NCBI GenBank assembly: GCA_020633075.1
Contig: JACKEI010000001.1
Location: 1,116,001 to 1,180,000, forward strand
DNA length: 64,000 bases
Reading direction: 5' to 3'
Origin: Sandaracinaceae bacterium
GTDB lineage: Bacteria > Myxococcota_A > Polyangia > Polyangiales > Houyiibacteriaceae
In this document: positions 26,620-35,177 of the stretch, one piece after another
Numbering within the stretch: the stretch's first letter is position 1
Layout of the letters: each line of letters opens with the position of its first letter
Notes under the pieces: model-generated
What the model was told of the DNA's origin: nothing
Databases searched by the model: none
Seen by the model: only the letters and a program-made list of their open reading frames with translations
Position numbers and translations under genes: made by a program

Positions 26620-27035
26620 AGCGCGTCGTCGTCGCCGCCGCGGTCATCGAGCGTGACGGCCGCATCCTGCTCACGCGTCGACTCGCGACGGGGCATCTCC
26701 CAGGCATGTGGGAGTTCCCGGGCGGCAAGCTCGAGCCTGGCGAGGCACCCACGGACACGGTCATCCGCGAGTGCCGCGAGGAGTGCGGCATCGACATCGA
26801 GCCCGTGGAGATCCTCGAGGTGACGCACCACGTGTACCCCGAGAAGGAGGTCCTGCTCCTGTTCTATGCGTGCCGCCTGGTGCGGGGCGAGGTCCAGCAC
26901 ATCGAGGTCGCGGACCACGCGTGGTGCCGGGTCGACGAGCTGGGGCGCTACGACCTCCCCCCTGCCGACGTGCCCGTGCTCGAGAAGCTGCGCGCCCGGG
27001 GAGGCGCCTTCAGCCGCGGGGGCTCTACGGGCTGA
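26616..27035 (+). CDS. mutT: NUDIX hydrolase, MutT type (8-oxo-dGTP diphosphatase-like)
   Basis: A 139-residue NUDIX hydrolase, probably removing 8-oxo-dGTP from the nucleotide pool. The Nudix box Gx5Ex7REUxEExGU is complete, from GKLEPGE to RECREECGI (about residues 38-60). The N-terminal VVVAAAVIERDGRILLTRR and GMWEFPGGK are typical MutT. The overlapping start (ATGA with the kinase stop) places it in an operon with an SGNH lipoprotein and a membrane kinase, an uncommon arrangement. The substrate could also be another nucleoside diphosphate derivative. Confidence 0.9.
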   Translation: MKRVVVAAAVIERDGRILLTRRLATGHLPGMWEFPGGKLEPGEAPTDTVIRECREECGIDIEPVEILEVTHHVYPEKEVLLLFYACRLVRGEVQHIEVADHAWCRVDELGRYDLPPADVPVLEKLRARGGAFSRGGSTG

Positions 27036-27062
27036 CGCGAGCCAGGCCCGTGGCACCACCCG

Positions 27063-28466
27063 TCAGAGGCTGACGCCCTCGGGGATCTGCGCGAGGTGCG
27101 GCGCGGGATCCACGGCCTCGCCTTCGATGACCAAGCGATAGTGCAGGGCGCTGCGGCCGAGGGCGCCGATCCACTCGCCGCGTCGGATGGGCTGGCCGAT
27201 CTCGACGTGCGTCTCGCCCAAGCGGGCGTAGAGGGACACCCAGCCGTTGCTGTGCAGCAGCACCACCACGTCGCCCAAGCCGCGCAGCGGCCCGACGTAG
27301 GCCACGAGCCCGTCGCTCGCTGCGCGCACGGCGGTGCCCCGCTCCGCGTTCAGCTCGACGCCCCGACTCGACGCGCGAAAGGAGCGACGCACGCCCCCAC
27401 CACGCAGAGGCCAGAGGGCGTTGCGGAACTGTCGCCCGTTGGCCATCTCACGCAGCTCACGCGTGGGTGGCGCCGCGAGCAGCCGCTGAGCCACCGCGGC
27501 GGGATCCGTCTCGCTTCCGCGCTCGGGGGGCGCGTCGGCTTCCACCACGGCCGGAGCGCTCGTCTCCGCGTCGGCGTGCACGCGGTCGTTCGGGCCGGAG
27601 GGGTCACGGGAGGAGCCCGGCAAGGTGCGGTGCTCCGTCGGCGCGCGGTACGTGCCGTCGGCCAGCTGCCGCTGCCACGTGCGATACGCGTCGATCCACG
27701 GGCGCCCCTCGAAGTGTGGCAGGGGGTTGGTGGGGTGGCCGTCCACGCGCAGCTCGAAGTGCAGGTGCGGCGCGTGTGAGATCCCCGTGTTGCCCACGAA
27801 GCCCACGCGCTCGCCAGCTTGAACGTGATACCCGGCAGGGACGGTGATGCGGTAGAGGTGCGCATAGAGCGACACCCAACCGTTTGCGTGCACCACCAGC
27901 AGCAGGTTTCCGAAGCCCCGCACGTCGTTGTCCGCGTAGGCGACCAGCCCATCGGCGACGGCGCGCACGGTGCTGCCCTCGGCCGCGACCACGTCCACGC
28001 CGTCATGGCGCTTGTCGGGGCGCGTCTGCCGCACGTAGCCGAAGCCGCGCCCGAAGCGGCCCGTCCGTACGGGCCACAGCAGCTGGTCCCCCACCTCGCC
28101 GCGGGCGGCGGCTACCCAGCGCGGTTCGGGGCGCCCGGTGAGCAACCGGCTGGCCGTCTCCCGCGTCCCGAGACCCAGCTGTCGCTGCCGTGCGAGCGAG
28201 CTGCCGCCGGCGGTGGGAACGCGGCGCGGCCCGTCGCTGTAGCGCGAGTAGTCGAAGCGTCGCCGGGCGCGAGGTCGCGCGCCGTCCGTGTCTGCGTCGT
28301 CGATCTCTTCCTCGCCGTCGTCGTGCGGCTCGTGCGCTACCGCGGTGTCGCGGACGGCCCCGCGCGTCACGGCCGGAGCCTGCGCCTCGACGTGGGTCGA
28401 CGACCATGGGCACGCGGCGAGCGACACGAGCCCCAGCGAGAGACCAAGAAGAGTGAATCGTCGCAT
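27063..28466 (-). CDS. M23 (LytM) peptidase lipoprotein with one active and one degenerate domain
   Basis: A 467-residue lipoprotein (lipobox SLAAC, modified Cys 19). A first LytM/M23 domain in the middle has intact zinc motifs HDGVD (HxxxD) and PHLHFE (HxH), so it is predicted to cut peptidoglycan cross-bridges. A second M23-like domain at the C-terminus keeps the fold (DGLVAYVGPLRGLGD, NGWVSLYARL) but has lost the metal site: HxxxD is replaced by RGVELN, and HxH reads ALHY, keeping only the second His. A Pro/Ala-rich linker joins them. Degenerate LytM domains activate amidases in proteins such as EnvC, so the second domain could be regulatory. The start at ATG 28466 gives the signal peptide. 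Confidence 0.88.
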   Translation of the reverse strand: MRRFTLLGLSLGLVSLAACPWSSTHVEAQAPAVTRGAVRDTAVAHEPHDDGEEEIDDADTDGARPRARRRFDYSRYSDGPRRVPTAGGSSLARQRQLGLGTRETASRLLTGRPEPRWVAAARGEVGDQLLWPVRTGRFGRGFGYVRQTRPDKRHDGVDVVAAEGSTVRAVADGLVAYADNDVRGFGNLLLVVHANGWVSLYAHLYRITVPAGYHVQAGERVGFVGNTGISHAPHLHFELRVDGHPTNPLPHFEGRPWIDAYRTWQRQLADGTYRAPTEHRTLPGSSRDPSGPNDRVHADAETSAPAVVEADAPPERGSETDPAAVAQRLLAAPPTRELREMANGRQFRNALWPLRGGGVRRSFRASSRGVELNAERGTAVRAASDGLVAYVGPLRGLGDVVVLLHSNGWVSLYARLGETHVEIGQPIRRGEWIGALGRSALHYRLVIEGEAVDPAPHLAQIPEGVSL

Positions 28467-28555
28467 CCCTTCGCGAGAACACGAAGCGCACCCCGCGGTC
28501 AATTTTCCGGCAGGCGCGCGGCGGCGCGAATCAGCGCTCCCTGCGCGTGCGCGCG

Positions 28556-28584
28556 TTGACGGCCGGCGCCGCCATCGCCACCAT
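28556..28584 (+). promoter_or_regulatory. Possible promoter of the acyltransferase gene
   Basis: TTGACG (28556-28561) and CACCAT (28579-28584) are 17 bp apart and the ATG at 28591 follows after 6 nt. The -35 box is good, the -10 box weak (3 of 6 matches). Confidence 0.35.
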
Positions 28585-28590
28585 CAGCCC

Positions 28591-29535
28591 ATGGTCAAGC
28601 CGCACACGGACGCGACGCGCCCGCCTCCCGTCGCGGGGTCTCAGAGGCCCTTCGATCTTCAGCCCGAGGTGTCACCCCGGTTCTCGAGGCTGATCGGCGA
28701 CCGCGTCGTGCGCTTCGCCGAAGACGTGCTCGGCGAGGACATCGACGCGAAGATCGCGCGTATTCGCACGCACCACAACGAGACGGGTCACGACCCCTTC
28801 GGCTTCGACCCGGACACCACGCGCTATGTCCTCGCGGGGGCCGCGCTTCTGCATCGCTACTACTTCCGCACCGAGGTCCACGGCATCGAGAACGTCCCTG
28901 GCGACGGACGGTTGTTGGTCATCGCGAATCACTCGGGGCAGGTGCCCCTCGACGGCGTGATGATCGCGACCGCGCTCATGATGGACGCCGACCCGCCGCG
29001 CTTTCCGCGGAGCATGGTGGAGAAGTGGACCGCGGAGCTCCCCTTCGTCTCCGTGCTCTTTCCGCGCGTGGGGCAGGTGGTCGGGAGCCCGAGCAACGCG
29101 CGGCGCCTGCTGGAGAACGAGGAGAGCCTGGTGGTCTTCCCGGAGGGCGCGCGGGGCATCAGTAAGACCTTCGACAAGCGCTACCAGATGACGCCGTTTG
29201 GCCTTGGATTCATGCGCCTGGCCCTCGAGACCAACACGCCCATCGTCCCCGTGGCGGTGGTGGGCGCCGAGGAGCAGTACCCCTCCATGGGGGACATCAA
29301 GCCGCTCGCGAAGCTCTTGGGCATGCCCGCCTTCCCGATCATCCCGCAGCTCTTCGTGGGGATGCTGGCGCCCCTGCCCACCAAGTACCGCCTCTACTTC
29401 GGCGAGCCGCTGCGCTTCGAGGGAGACCCCGACGACGACGACGCCGTGGTGGAGGAGAAGGTCTGGACGGTGCGCACGGCCATCGAGAGCATGCTCCAGC
29501 GCGGGCTCGAAGCGCGCGAAGGGGTCTTCTTTTGA
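28591..29535 (+). CDS. Lysophospholipid acyltransferase-family (PlsC-like) protein
   Basis: A 314-residue acyltransferase of the PlsC/LPLAT type, probably acting on glycerophospholipids or other lipids at the inner membrane. The catalytic HX4D motif reads NHSGQVPLD and the second block FPEGARGISK. Block IV (TPIVPVAVVGAEEQ) is also present. An N-terminal extension of about 80 residues is charged and lacks a clear membrane helix. The start at 28591 is favoured because upstream codons run into the divergent promoter region. The stop overlaps the next gene's TTG start (TTGA), so the two are coupled. Which acyl donor and acceptor it uses cannot be told from sequence. Confidence 0.88.
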   Translation: MVKPHTDATRPPPVAGSQRPFDLQPEVSPRFSRLIGDRVVRFAEDVLGEDIDAKIARIRTHHNETGHDPFGFDPDTTRYVLAGAALLHRYYFRTEVHGIENVPGDGRLLVIANHSGQVPLDGVMIATALMMDADPPRFPRSMVEKWTAELPFVSVLFPRVGQVVGSPSNARRLLENEESLVVFPEGARGISKTFDKRYQMTPFGLGFMRLALETNTPIVPVAVVGAEEQYPSMGDIKPLAKLLGMPAFPIIPQLFVGMLAPLPTKYRLYFGEPLRFEGDPDDDDAVVEEKVWTVRTAIESMLQRGLEAREGVFF

Positions 29536-30512
29536 GCGCCTCGCAGCGGCCGCCGGGCGCCGCGCTCGCTCTCCCGTTCTTGCTCGGCGTCTCGACTCTG
29601 GCAGGGTGCGGGTCCCGACCGCTCAGCGCCGAGGTGCCCACGCCAACGACCACGGAGCCCCCGCTGCGCGGCCGGCTCCGCGGGACGACCCCGGTGGACA
29701 CTGCGGCCCTGGCGGCGAGCGCGTGGCGCTACGTAGAGGGCACCTGCACCGAGGGCATCCTCGACATGAGCGTGCGTGGTTTCTCGGAAGTCCTCGCCGT
29801 TCACGAGGTGCCCGGTGGCGTGCTCTTCGAGGCCGACCGCCACTTCGAGGTGGACGGCTGCGCGCAGACCGTGCGCCTCTCCGCGCAGCGGACGGACGCC
29901 CCCTCCGCACCGGCGGGGTGGGCCTTCACGGAGCTGGCGCGCGTGTCCTATCCGGACTCGCCGCGCTGCGAGCGGGCTCCTCAGGAGGACGTGCCCGGGG
30001 AAGTGCGCATGCGGGGTCCCCGGCTGGAGCTCTTCGTGCGGCGCTCGTCTTGGTGTGGCGGCTATGAGGCGCGGCTGGTCTACGAGCCGATGGCGCCCCC
30101 GAGCGGCGCGGATGCGCATCGCACGCTGCGTCACTTCGTCGCCGCCTTCCACGACAGGGACTCCCTCGCGCTCACGGCGCTCTACGCGCCGTCCGGCTAT
30201 CATGACGACCCACACCGACCGGACGAGGCCGGCCAGCCCACGCGCCACTCCGGGCACGCAGGGGTACAGGCCTACTTCGCCAGCGTGTTTCACCAGGTGC
30301 CCTGGCTCGCTCTGCGCCTGCGGGAAGTGCACCAGGACGAGGCATCGGACGCGGAGGGTGTGCTGCGCCTGCACGCGGAGGTGGACTACATGGACCCCCG
30401 CATGACTGCGCCGCGGCCGGGCATGCTCGACCTCGAGCTGGTCGACGGGCGGGTCTTCGCGAGCCGCTTACAGCTCGCTACAGCTGCACCTCCCGCCCCC
30501 GCCGACCCGTGA
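29532..30512 (+). CDS. Lipoprotein with NTF2/SnoaL-like C-terminal domain
   Basis: A 326-residue predicted lipoprotein (signal peptide core ALALPFLLGVSTLAGC, lipobox LAGC). The N-terminal 190 residues hold a beta-rich segment with four Cys and no recognised family. The last 130 residues (RTLRHFVAAFHDRDSLALTALYAPSG...GVQAYFASVF) look like an NTF2/SnoaL-like alpha+beta cone fold, often a ligand pocket without catalysis. The TTG start at 29532 overlaps the acyltransferase stop as TTGA and is preceded by GAAGGGG. Co-transcription with a lipid acyltransferase suggests an envelope-lipid role, which is inference only. Confidence 0.65.
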   Translation: MSASQRPPGAALALPFLLGVSTLAGCGSRPLSAEVPTPTTTEPPLRGRLRGTTPVDTAALAASAWRYVEGTCTEGILDMSVRGFSEVLAVHEVPGGVLFEADRHFEVDGCAQTVRLSAQRTDAPSAPAGWAFTELARVSYPDSPRCERAPQEDVPGEVRMRGPRLELFVRRSSWCGGYEARLVYEPMAPPSGADAHRTLRHFVAAFHDRDSLALTALYAPSGYHDDPHRPDEAGQPTRHSGHAGVQAYFASVFHQVPWLALRLREVHQDEASDAEGVLRLHAEVDYMDPRMTAPRPGMLDLELVDGRVFASRLQLATAAPPAPADP

Positions 30513-30525
30513 TATCGTGGGCGTC

Positions 30526-31602
30526 GTGGGAGACGAATCCAACACCAACCCGCCCAGCAAGCGCAGCCGTCCGCGAGCACGTCGGGGCGCGCCCTCAGTT
30601 CCCCCGCCGCCGGCGGTCGACGCCGCAGATGAGGCGCTGCAAGACCCAGACGCCGACGAAGAGCGCGGCGCGGTGCTGGTCACGGGCATCTGCGGCCGCT
30701 TGGGAAAGCTCCTGGTGCGCGAGCTGCACCGTACGGAGCGCGTGGTGGGTATCGACCGGCGCCGCTTCCCGGACAAGCCCAAAGACGTGGTCCACTATCA
30801 GGTGGACGTCCGGCGCAAGAAGACGCGCGACATCTTCCGCACCGAGGGCGTGCGGGCGGTGGTTCACCTCGGGGTCCTCCACGATCCGCGCGTCGGCGAG
30901 CGCGAGCGGCACAACTGGAACATCGTCGCGTTCCAGAAGATCCTCGACTACATCGTCGAGTACGAGGTGGAGAAGCTCGTCGTCTTGTCCAGCGCGGCGG
31001 TCTACGGACCCCACGCGGACAACCCGCAGTTCCTGCCCGAGGACGCGCCGCTGCTGGGCGCACAGGGCTTCGGCGCCATCCGCGACCTGATCGAGCTGGA
31101 CATGCTCGCGCAGTCGTTCTTCTGGAGGCACCCGCAGACCGAGACGGTGATCCTGCGCCCGTGTCACATCCTCGGCGGCGTGCGCAACGCGGCCAGCAAC
31201 TACCTGCGCCTCGAGCGCCCGCTGACGGTGCTGGGCTTCGACCCCATGATGCAGGCCATCCACGAGAAGGACGTGGTGCGCGCCCTGGAGCACGCGCTCC
31301 GGCCCGGGGCCAAGGGCATCTTCAACCTGCGTGGCGCGGGCGAGCTGCCGCTGAGCCGGATGTTCCGGAAGCTCGGCACCTCCCCCATACCCATCCCAGG
31401 TGCCCTCGCGACGGGCATGCTCGACCGCCTCTTCCGCTACCACCTGTCGAGCTTCCCCGCCCCAGAGCTGGATCACCTGCGCTACGTGTGCATGGTCGAC
31501 GACACGCGCGCCCGGGAGGTGCTGGGCTTCACGCCCAAGTACGACCTCGACCAGACCATCGAGGCTGTGGTCAGTCCCCGTGCATGGGTCGCGGCGCGCT
31601 AG
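30526..31602 (+). CDS. Extended-SDR (NAD-dependent epimerase-like) protein with altered catalytic dyad
   Basis: A 358-residue protein with a charged, Pro/Arg-rich N-terminal extension of about 45 residues and then an extended short-chain dehydrogenase domain. The cofactor loop TGICGRLG fits TGxxGxxG, and VDVRRK...VVHLGVLHDP and LSSAAVYGP are standard. The position of the YxxxK catalytic pair reads FGAIR: Tyr is replaced by Phe and Lys by Arg. It may thus bind NAD(P) without being a classical epimerase. The GTG at 30526 is preferred to GTG 30517 because TATCGT, a -10-like box, covers 30513-30518 and sits 7 nt upstream. A hairpin follows the gene. Confidence 0.8.
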   Translation: MGDESNTNPPSKRSRPRARRGAPSVPPPPAVDAADEALQDPDADEERGAVLVTGICGRLGKLLVRELHRTERVVGIDRRRFPDKPKDVVHYQVDVRRKKTRDIFRTEGVRAVVHLGVLHDPRVGERERHNWNIVAFQKILDYIVEYEVEKLVVLSSAAVYGPHADNPQFLPEDAPLLGAQGFGAIRDLIELDMLAQSFFWRHPQTETVILRPCHILGGVRNAASNYLRLERPLTVLGFDPMMQAIHEKDVVRALEHALRPGAKGIFNLRGAGELPLSRMFRKLGTSPIPIPGALATGMLDRLFRYHLSSFPAPELDHLRYVCMVDDTRAREVLGFTPKYDLDQTIEAVVSPRAWVAAR

Positions 31603-31648
31603 CGCCATCCCGTCTCGTCCCGCCCCATAACCGAACCACAACGACGAA

Positions 31649-31672
31649 GGGGCACACCTGACGATGTGCCCC
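31649..31672. terminator. Hairpin between convergent genes
   Basis: GGGGCACA and TGTGCCCC form a perfect 8-bp stem around an 8-nt loop, 46 nt after the SDR stop and 37 nt before the convergent Cys-rich lipoprotein stop. There is no T-tract on either side, so it may be a bidirectional, non-canonical terminator or an mRNA 3'-end stabiliser. Confidence 0.6.
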
Positions 31673-31709
31673 CGCGACGTTCAGCGCGCTCTGGTCCGCC
31701 CGCGGCGGC

Positions 31710-32690
31710 TCAGCGGCAGGCTCCGTTGACGCAGTTCTTGTTGTTGGAGCAGTCCGCCGCGACGCGGCAGCTCGAGCCCGTGAACTCCGTGCTGTCGTAG
31801 CAGAGGAGGCCGTCGCCGCGGTTCTCGCAGGTGTCGAACTGCACGTCGAACATCATGCAGGTGGTCACGCCGCCAGTCGTGCAGGGGGTGCGGCAGACGC
31901 CGCTGCGGCACACCGAGCCCATGGCGCAGTCTTCGTCGCCGTCACAGAAGGCCGAGGGGGCCACGTCGGGGCGGCAGAAGCCGTCGGCACCGCACACCTC
32001 GAGCGCGCTGCACACCGCGGCGCTGGCTCGGCAGTCGGCCAAGCAGCGCCCGTCCACGCACAGCTCGCCGCTGCCGCAGTCGCTGCTGGCGTCGCACTGG
32101 TTCGGGTCCGGCAAGCAGAAGCCCGTCATGCAGGACGTGCCGTTGGCGCAGTCGCCGTTGTTGCCGCAGCCGATGATGACGCACTCGCCGTTGACGCAGC
32201 TCTTCCCCGCGCCGCACTGGAAGTCGAACTCGCAGGCGGAGGCCGGCGGGGTGCACACGCCCTCCACACAAATGTCCGTCCTGCTGCAGGGCGACGTGCT
32301 GGAGCACTGCCCGGTGGGCGGCGCCGGCACGCAGCTGCCGCGGAAGTCGCACACGTAGTCCGGGCGGACGCAGGGGTTGCTCGCGGAGCAGGTGGTGCTC
32401 GGCGTGCAGCGGTCGCTTTCGTCGCAGAAGTCCCCGGCCGGGCAGTCGCCGTCCGTGCGACAGGCGTCCGTGTCCGGCAGGCACAGCTGGTTGACGCAGC
32501 GCTCCAAGGAGCCGCAGTCGTCGTCGCCCGAGCACTCGGGCAGCTGGCAGAGACCTACGGTGTCGCAGACGTAACCGCCGGGGCAGCCGAACTCGTCGGA
32601 GCATCCGAAGTCGTTTCCGCCCCCCCACACGGGACAACCCTGCAGGAGGAAGAAGAGAGGGATGAGGGCTGTGATGGAAGCTCTACGCAT
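31710..32690 (-). CDS. Cysteine-rich lipoprotein
   Basis: A 326-residue lipoprotein (lipobox LLQGC) made of about eight short Cys-rich modules. Each follows a pattern such as C...DC..GE.CVDGRC or CSGDDDCGSLERCVNQLC, about 30-35 residues per unit, similar in layout to Dickkopf/EGF-like or Stigma-type Cys repeats seen in myxobacterial surface proteins. More than 45 Cys predict a fully disulphide-bonded extracellular rod. There are no enzymatic motifs. An AAGGAG site lies about 11 nt upstream of the ATG. Function unknown; adhesion or binding is plausible. Confidence 0.8.
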   Translation of the reverse strand: MRRASITALIPLFFLLQGCPVWGGGNDFGCSDEFGCPGGYVCDTVGLCQLPECSGDDDCGSLERCVNQLCLPDTDACRTDGDCPAGDFCDESDRCTPSTTCSASNPCVRPDYVCDFRGSCVPAPPTGQCSSTSPCSRTDICVEGVCTPPASACEFDFQCGAGKSCVNGECVIIGCGNNGDCANGTSCMTGFCLPDPNQCDASSDCGSGELCVDGRCLADCRASAAVCSALEVCGADGFCRPDVAPSAFCDGDEDCAMGSVCRSGVCRTPCTTGGVTTCMMFDVQFDTCENRGDGLLCYDSTEFTGSSCRVAADCSNNKNCVNGACR

Positions 32691-32845
32691 TGTCGAGGCG
32701 ACTCCTTGTACCTGAGCCCGACGGGGGTGGACTCGGGAGTATTCTACGCAACGAGCGTGCCAGCCGCATTCGTCGCAGTTCTTGCGTGTCCAGCGCGCGA
32801 TGTCGTGGGCGATCGTTGGCGTGGCGTAAACCGTTGTTCACGGCG

Positions 32846-33748
32846 TCAGCCTCCGCTCTCCAGCTGGCGGAGGCGGCGCTCGGCTCTTGCAGGGACGCGC
32901 GTGAAGCGGGGCAGGGGGTTCGACGGGACGCCGTCGATGCGCCACTCGAAGTGCAGGTGCGTCCCGTGCGCGATGCCCGTCTCGCCGATCTCGCCGAGCA
33001 CCTGCGCGCGACGCACCTGCATGCCGGGGAACACGTAGGCGGCCTGGAGATGGGCGTACATGGTCACGGACCCGTCCACGTGGGCCACGGTCACCATGTT
33101 GCCGTAGCCGGTGATGTCGTTGTGGGCGTAGATCACGAGGCCGTCGTTGGCCGCGAGCGCCTTGGTGCCCGCGCGCGCGCCGATGTCCACGCCGGTGTGC
33201 TCGTGCCGCCGACCGCGTCGCGGTTGCAGACCGCGCCAGAGGTTGCCCCCGTCCACGGGCCAGCGCAGCGTGGTGCTCGGGCGCCCCTGTATGGCGGCCA
33301 CCCACTCGGGCCGTGCGGCGTGCTCCAGCACGTACTGGCCGGCGCGCGTGCCCAGGTTGAGACGGTCTGCTAGCGCAGCGGCGTCGCCGTGGGGACGCGG
33401 CACACGCAGCGGGCCATCGCAGAAGCGGTGACGGCGGCGGCGGCGACACTGGGAGCCGTCATTCGGGAGCCAGTCGGTCGGGACCGGGGTTGCGATGGGC
33501 TGGCTGTCGTCGGGAGGGACCTCCTCCACGACCTCGGGCTCCGCGGGCGGCGCGGGCGGGCGCTGATCACGAGCCGGAGCACGAACGTGCTCCCCCGTGT
33601 GGCCATCCTCGAATTCCACCCACTCGTCCACGTCGGCGTCTGGATCGGCGTCCTGGGCGTCCGCGGGCAGGCCCGGAGAGAAGAGCGCCACCGCGACGCA
33701 GCAGAGTCCTAGCGCGGCCAGGCCACGTGTGGCGTCACGACGAACCAT
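32846..33748 (-). CDS. M23 (LytM) family peptidase
   Basis: A 300-residue exported endopeptidase. It has a signal peptide (LAALGLCCVAVALFSPGL, PADAQ), then an acidic, Pro-rich linker and an Arg/His-rich stretch (CRRRRRHRFC) between two Cys. The C-terminal M23 domain has complete zinc motifs HTGVD and HGTHLHFEW with SVTMYAHL between them, so it is predicted to be active on peptidoglycan cross-bridges. It resembles the first domain of the larger M23 protein about 5 kb upstream, so the two may be paralogues. The start at 33748 leaves 61 bp to the divergent potassium channel. TTGACC lies 32 nt upstream and could be a -35 box. Confidence 0.87.
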   Translation of the reverse strand: MVRRDATRGLAALGLCCVAVALFSPGLPADAQDADPDADVDEWVEFEDGHTGEHVRAPARDQRPPAPPAEPEVVEEVPPDDSQPIATPVPTDWLPNDGSQCRRRRRHRFCDGPLRVPRPHGDAAALADRLNLGTRAGQYVLEHAARPEWVAAIQGRPSTTLRWPVDGGNLWRGLQPRRGRRHEHTGVDIGARAGTKALAANDGLVIYAHNDITGYGNMVTVAHVDGSVTMYAHLQAAYVFPGMQVRRAQVLGEIGETGIAHGTHLHFEWRIDGVPSNPLPRFTRVPARAERRLRQLESGG

Positions 33749-33809
33749 CAGGCCTTCACCGTGCAGGGGCGCCCCGGCACGGTCAAGTCGGTGGCATACT
33801 CCCGCCCGC

Positions 33810-35177
33810 ATGAGTCAGCGCCTGCAGCCACTGCACACCGAGCCCGTGATGCCACGCTGGTGGGATCGCCTGGTGCTCGCGGGGACGGTGGTCGCTCTAG
33901 TTCTCATTCTGGTGGACATGCAGCTGCCGCACGACTCCGCGGAGGGCCACCTCATCGGCACCATCGACCTCGGCTTCTGCGCCCTCTTCGCGGTGGACTT
34001 CGGCTACCGCTTCTACAAGGCTCGCCCCTACCGCTGGCGCTTCTTTCGGCGCAACTGGTTCGACCTGCTGGGCTGCGTGCCCGTCATCGGTCCTCTGCGC
34101 GCCGCGCGCCTGGTGCGCTTGGTGCGGCTCATCCGCCTTGGTCGCGTGCTCTCCTTGTCGCGTCGCGTGCTGCGCGGGCGAGAGCTGCCCTTCCGTACGG
34201 ACGCGATGGCCAACCTCAGCTGGGTCACCCTCACGGTGTGGCTCCTGGCCGCCGGCGCGTTCTACCAATTCGAGTCCGGTCACAACCCGTCGATACATGA
34301 CCCTGGCGACGCGCTCTGGTGGAGCATGACCACCCTCAGCACGGTAGGCTACGGGGACCTCTATCCCACGACGTTGGGTGGCCGCATCGTGGCCGTCATG
34401 ACCATGATCATCGGCGTCGGCGTGCTGGGCACGCTCGCCGCGACCATCGCCGCGGGGCTCATCGACTTCCGCGAGCGCGGGCAGAAGGGGCTACGGACGC
34501 ACATGCTCAAACACCATCTGCTCGTTCTGGGCTGGAACGAGAAGTCCTTCGGGGCCGTGGACGACTTCCGTCACGACCCGCGCTACTTGGAGATGCGCAT
34601 CTGCGTCGTCGCGGACCTCGAGACCGCGCCCATCGCCGAGCCCGTGCGCTTCGTGCGTGGCCGGCCGGGCAGCCGCGACGCGCTGACACGGTCGTCCGCA
34701 GAGCACGCTGCCGCCGCCATCATCTTCGCCAACGACCCCAACAACCCGCAGAGCGATCACGAGACCGCGCTCATCGCCCTGGCGCTCAAGAAGCTGAACC
34801 CGAAGGTCCGGCTGAGCGCGGAGCTCATCGACCCCGAGAACCGCGAGCACCTCGAGGCAGCCGGCTGTGATGCCGTGGTGGACACGCGCGGCCTCGCCTC
34901 GACGCTGCTGGTGCGGTCGGTGCAAGACCTCGGGGTCGGCGACCTCCTGCAGGATCTGCTCACGAACAAGTACGGCAGCGAGATCTATCGCGTCGACGTG
35001 GGCGAGGAGTTCGTGGGGAAGACCTTCCGCGACTACAGTCTGGCGATGCTGGACCTACGCCGGACCGTGATGGCGTTGGTCCGCGACCGCGACGCCTTCG
35101 TCATCAACCCGCGCGCCGACGAGCGCATCCTCGAGGGCGACGAGGCCTTCCTGATCTGTGAGGAGCCCCCCGAATGA
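33810..35177 (+). CDS. Voltage-gated-like potassium channel with RCK (TrkA-N/TrkA-C) domains
   Basis: A 455-residue six-helix cation channel. S1-S3 lie at about 22-110, and an S4-like Arg helix (RLVRLVRLIRLGRVL) has Arg every third residue. The pore helix and filter TVGYGD (178-183) define K+ selectivity, followed by S6 (IVAVMTMIIGVGVLGTLAATIAAG). The C-terminal half has an RCK/TrkA-N Rossmann domain (HHLLVLGWNEKS) and a TrkA-C domain ending at ICEEPPE. The ATG at 33810 follows CATACT by 9 nt. The stop overlaps the next gene (ATGA), so a channel and a molybdopterin oxidoreductase are made from one mRNA. Confidence 0.93.
   Translation: MSQRLQPLHTEPVMPRWWDRLVLAGTVVALVLILVDMQLPHDSAEGHLIGTIDLGFCALFAVDFGYRFYKARPYRWRFFRRNWFDLLGCVPVIGPLRAARLVRLVRLIRLGRVLSLSRRVLRGRELPFRTDAMANLSWVTLTVWLLAAGAFYQFESGHNPSIHDPGDALWWSMTTLSTVGYGDLYPTTLGGRIVAVMTMIIGVGVLGTLAATIAAGLIDFRERGQKGLRTHMLKHHLLVLGWNEKSFGAVDDFRHDPRYLEMRICVVADLETAPIAEPVRFVRGRPGSRDALTRSSAEHAAAAIIFANDPNNPQSDHETALIALALKKLNPKVRLSAELIDPENREHLEAAGCDAVVDTRGLASTLLVRSVQDLGVGDLLQDLLTNKYGSEIYRVDVGEEFVGKTFRDYSLAMLDLRRTVMALVRDRDAFVINPRADERILEGDEAFLICEEPPE

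Noticed and set aside
32846..33811. Start of the second M23 gene at 33811
   Set aside because: It would overlap the start of the divergent K+ channel gene and lacks a signal peptide at its N-terminus; ATG 33748 gives one.
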